This document shows positions 60,962 to 64,000 of a DNA stretch of 64,000 nt, one piece after another. The DNA is from Casuarina equisetifolia (taxonomy: Eukaryota; Streptophyta; Magnoliopsida; Fagales; Casuarinaceae). Positions within the stretch are counted from its first letter, which is position 1; each line of letters begins with the position of its first letter. The position numbers and the translations under genes are program-made. The notes under the pieces were generated by a model. That model saw nothing but the letters and a program-made list of their open reading frames with translations. It ran no database searches and was not told the DNA's origin. The stretch lies in NCBI GenBank assembly GCA_028551475.1, contig CM052357.1:24408451-24472450 (forward strand), read 5' to 3'.

Positions 60962-62419
60962 GTTAGAATTATAATAATGTACATCTTGATTTCTGTTGAG
61001 TGAGTAAACCAAGGGTTACCTGAAGTGTGATTTAATAAGTTTCTGTATGAAAAGAAAAAAAAATCCTATTTTTGAAGGGAATAAGAATTATTTATTCCAG
61101 GATCAAACATGCTCTCCGTTGCATGGAAGTGAATTGCTTGATTGTTCGTTTATGTAGATAAGTGATTAAAAATTGTTGCTTTCGACAATATCAAGCTCCT
61201 TTTGCATATTTTGTCGTCCTTTTTAATGATTAATTGTCAAATGAAGCAACTTTCCAAGAGTGTCCCTTCATGGCTGGGATAAGTGTTTTGCTTAGTCACA
61301 ATGCAAAGTAAGATGACCACTTCTATTTCTCATGATGTGCACCAATCGCCAACCTAGTAGACTTAGCAAACAAAAGTCATAGATCACCTTCTAGTTATAG
61401 AGTTAGTATATTTGCCTTTACCAAGGCTCTTAGTTTGTGGCTTTAATAACTTCATTGGTCTTGGAGTTGTCAATGATTCAAAAAAATTGGCCCCAATATT
61501 AAGTACACCAAATTGGTAATTGGCTTTTGAAGACATACAATAATTGCATTAAGTTAGAAAATCTAAATGTTCAACTCAAAAACTAGTTTAAAAGTTGAAG
61601 AATCTTCTTTTAATTTAAACTTCACATTAGAGATTTTATCTTCTGAATTAAGAATTTCATCCTATACACACTCTCCCACAAGTAAAGTGATATTAGGCTT
61701 AAGATCACATAAGATAAAGTAGATTTAATCTAAGCTTTAATACAAAGTTAAAATGTTCAAAGGTCCAACTCAAAAACTAACCCAAGGTTGAAAGATCTCT
61801 TTTAATTTAAATTTCAACTTAGTAATCTTATCTTCTAATGTAGAATTTTCATCCTACACATACTATATTCTATTAATTGGTAATGATCAAAGAATACAAT
61901 GTTACTTTTTTAGATTTATTGGTTCCTTAATGTATGTTTTAAGCGATATAGTTAATGCCCATGTTGATACTTTTTTCTTAAATCTAGTGCAAACGATTGT
62001 TTGTCAGTTATAAGTCTTTCAAGCTATTATATGGCTACAATGTATATCTTTTTATCCTACTTCGATGTTAAAAAAATGAACTATGTACATCGCTGACAAT
62101 GTAACCCTTCAATTGAAACAGTTAATTATCTTATTGTCACCATTTATATTCTGTTAGTTGATTGGTGCACATAATGAGAGTCAGGTATTCTTTTGTTTTT
62201 CTATGGATATTGCTGCGTACGAATCTGTCGTCACAATGTTATGTGGGAAAAGGCCTTTTTGTACCCTTCAACGTGGGGCAGCGCATTTTCAGCTTTAGAT
62301 TGTGTCTTTAGAGAATCTTCTAGTCACATTGACTCTCTCGAAATCAATTCAAAATTAAACCAAGAAAAATTCTTAACCTTGCTCTTTTGGGGAAAGACCA
62401 AAAAAAAAAAAAACAAGTG
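60962..62419. other. Non-coding region
   Basis: 61550-61675 and 61748-61865 form a ~115 bp diverged direct repeat ('caactcaaaaacta', 'cttttaatttaaa', 'tttcatccta'). No gene is recognised. The frame at 62193-62420 runs into an A-rich stretch. Confidence 0.4.
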
Positions 62420-63330
62420 ACTGATGCAAAAAATTTCGATGTGTCCCATCCACATTGGTGATAGTGGTCGGCATATTCCAAATCCGGAACGCCTGCGGGA
62501 TTGAGGAATCAGAAGCCGATTTCCCACCATGAGACCCAATTTGAAGCAAATCAGGCTGGGAGAATAATATCCTCCTCATAGTGGAGAACAGTGATGAGTG
62601 GATCGAATGATGACAAAGCAAGATACCGCTATATCCTCCTCATAGCGTAGCATTTGTAAAGGAATAATTAAATATCAATAAAATTTTAATAACTGGGAGA
62701 ACAAATTTGCAATAGTTAAGAAAAGATCATATATTAGGAGGATGAATATATAGAAGACCTGCTAAGTACAGGAATAAATAACTCCAAGGGCGGATTTTGG
62801 CCGATGTGCCGCGTTTCAAGTAAATTGACCAGAAATATGATGAGAGAAGGCATGCTTCGCTTGCAGACCAATATCTGCTTCCAGCTCTCTCTTCCCAAAA
62901 GCCTATAATGGCTTGCACTAGCCATTACTTCATGGAGATGTGCACATACTGTTGTCACATTGTCCTCCCCATCATTTGGCCATGACTGAACAGTTTTGAC
63001 GCTTTCTTTTAGGATTTCCTCCGCCTGCTCCCTATCAAAGTAGCAAAGTAGCAAAGTTTTCGATCATCGCGCTAGTGCTTCGTCGGATGCCTAATAAGAA
63101 AAAGGCTCAATGATGGTCAAAGTGTTTTGAATAGCTTTGTAGTGGCATATACTCGACTATCAGTGGATCACTAAGATTATCAAACAAATAATTGGCATAG
63201 ACTTCTTTCTGCTTCCTTGTCCCAATGGATGCCAACCCTACCTCTCCCTGCAATGACTTTGGCGCACACACTTCACAAATTTTATCCCGAATTTGTTTTT
63301 CCTGTTTAGGCTAGAAAAGCTATGAAGGAT
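62420..63330 (-). pseudogene. Unrecognised exon-like fragments
   Basis: On the minus strand, 63330-63110 reads an exon-like stretch (KICEVCAPKSLQGEVG, then KQKEVYANYLFDNL) that ends in a stop. 63054-62860 reads DREQAEEILKESVKTVQSWP, then a HLHEVMASASHYRLLGRESW stretch. A TTATTAG acceptor-like site lies between them near 63090. A third stretch at 62560-62440 (SIPQAFRIWNMPTTITNVD) may belong to the same gene. Composition is more gene-like than the surroundings, but I do not recognise the family, and stops suggest decay or unmodelled introns. Confidence 0.35.
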
Positions 63331-64000
63331 ACAATATGATTTCGGGATTGATGGAAGAACAACATTTCTAACAAATTTGATTCTCCTATAACCACAAAAG
63401 TTTATCCGCACATCACGACACGTCCCATCATTCGTATCAATTGGAGATTAACTAAGAAATCGTCGTATATGGAACTTCCTTAACTACTGTCCGTAGGCAA
63501 ACTCAAGGTCAGCTACCTATGAATTAGGTTACCATGCTGTCTCATACCTATATGTACTTGCGTGTGTGTGTTTATGTACTATACATGTATCAAATAGTTT
63601 CATATGCATAAATTATTTTGCCACGTTTAATGAAATCCATATGTGCTATTAAGCATGCCTTCTTTTCTATAAGCTTCATCGGAGAGAGAAAATTAGTCTT
63701 AGTCATTCAAAGCTAAGATCTTTATTGAGCTGAAAAATTGTATTCATACCGCTCATTAAATTAGTAAAAGCATCATCTAAGCTATCACAGCGCAGATTGC
63801 TGTTAGGGATACCAGTTGACCTGTTGATGAATTGAACAATTTCACACGTAAATATATATACCTAGCCAGCAGAGGGGTGCTGTAGGCCATAAAGTCCACA
63901 CTAGAGAAGAGAAAACATATAGTTAAGTTTAAATAAAGAAAGTTTTCTCCCTTGAGCTAGTTTTTGAGTTAGACTTTAAGACTTCTAGCAATCAATTTGA
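63331..64000. other. No feature seen
   Basis: Non-coding to the window end. No frame or repeat was recognised apart from a short (TG)n at about 63561-63572. Confidence 0.4.

Overview
The window looks like nuclear DNA of a woody eudicot plant. It is AT-rich, with intron-containing genes, GT-AG introns, a chloroplast-targeted protein, a plant-type P1B ATPase, defensin-like peptide genes and a dense load of Ty1/copia, Ty3/gypsy, LINE and TRIM retroelements. The species cannot be fixed from the sequence alone. No bacterial operons, CRISPR arrays or rRNA genes are seen, and I recognised no tRNA gene.

Left third (1-13.2 kb): a tandem segmental duplication (about 4058-7225 and 8228-11480). Each copy holds one small two-exon gene for a secreted, 8-cysteine defensin-like (DEFL/LCR-type) peptide. 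In front of each gene lies a tandem array of four signal-peptide first exons, each with its own short TATA-like leader. After the duplication, a TRIM element (6618-6959) entered copy 1 and a probable solo LTR (10095-10574) entered copy 2. A third, more diverged paralogue with three first exons lies at 31.6-32.7 kb. Decayed copia fragments border these loci.

Middle (13.2-31.4 kb): retroelement territory. The 3' end of a LINE is split by a copia element (13674-21705, minus strand, TSD aagct), and that copia was hit by two solo LTRs of one ~1.3 kb LTR family. A second LINE of the same family lies tail-to-tail with the first. A second copia (24118-29817, minus, TSD gctag) is complete in structure but dead, and a decayed copia gag/protease precedes the third DEFL locus.

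Genic core (34.5-47.2 kb): two convergent genes with apparently intact reading frames. One is a four-exon plastid FATTY ACID EXPORT (FAX4-like, TMEM14 family) gene on the plus strand. The other is a nine-exon Zn/Cd-transporting P1B-ATPase of the HMA2/3/4 group on the minus strand (1007 aa, long His/Cys-rich tail, one GC-AG intron).

Right third (47-64 kb): mostly non-coding DNA with a decayed copia RNase H piece, a decayed gypsy gag-pol (51.9-54.9 kb), a fourth member of the solo-LTR family (55.7-57.3 kb), a TRIM with three LTRs (60421-60956, TSD gtaag), and unrecognised exon-like fragments near 62.4-63.3 kb.
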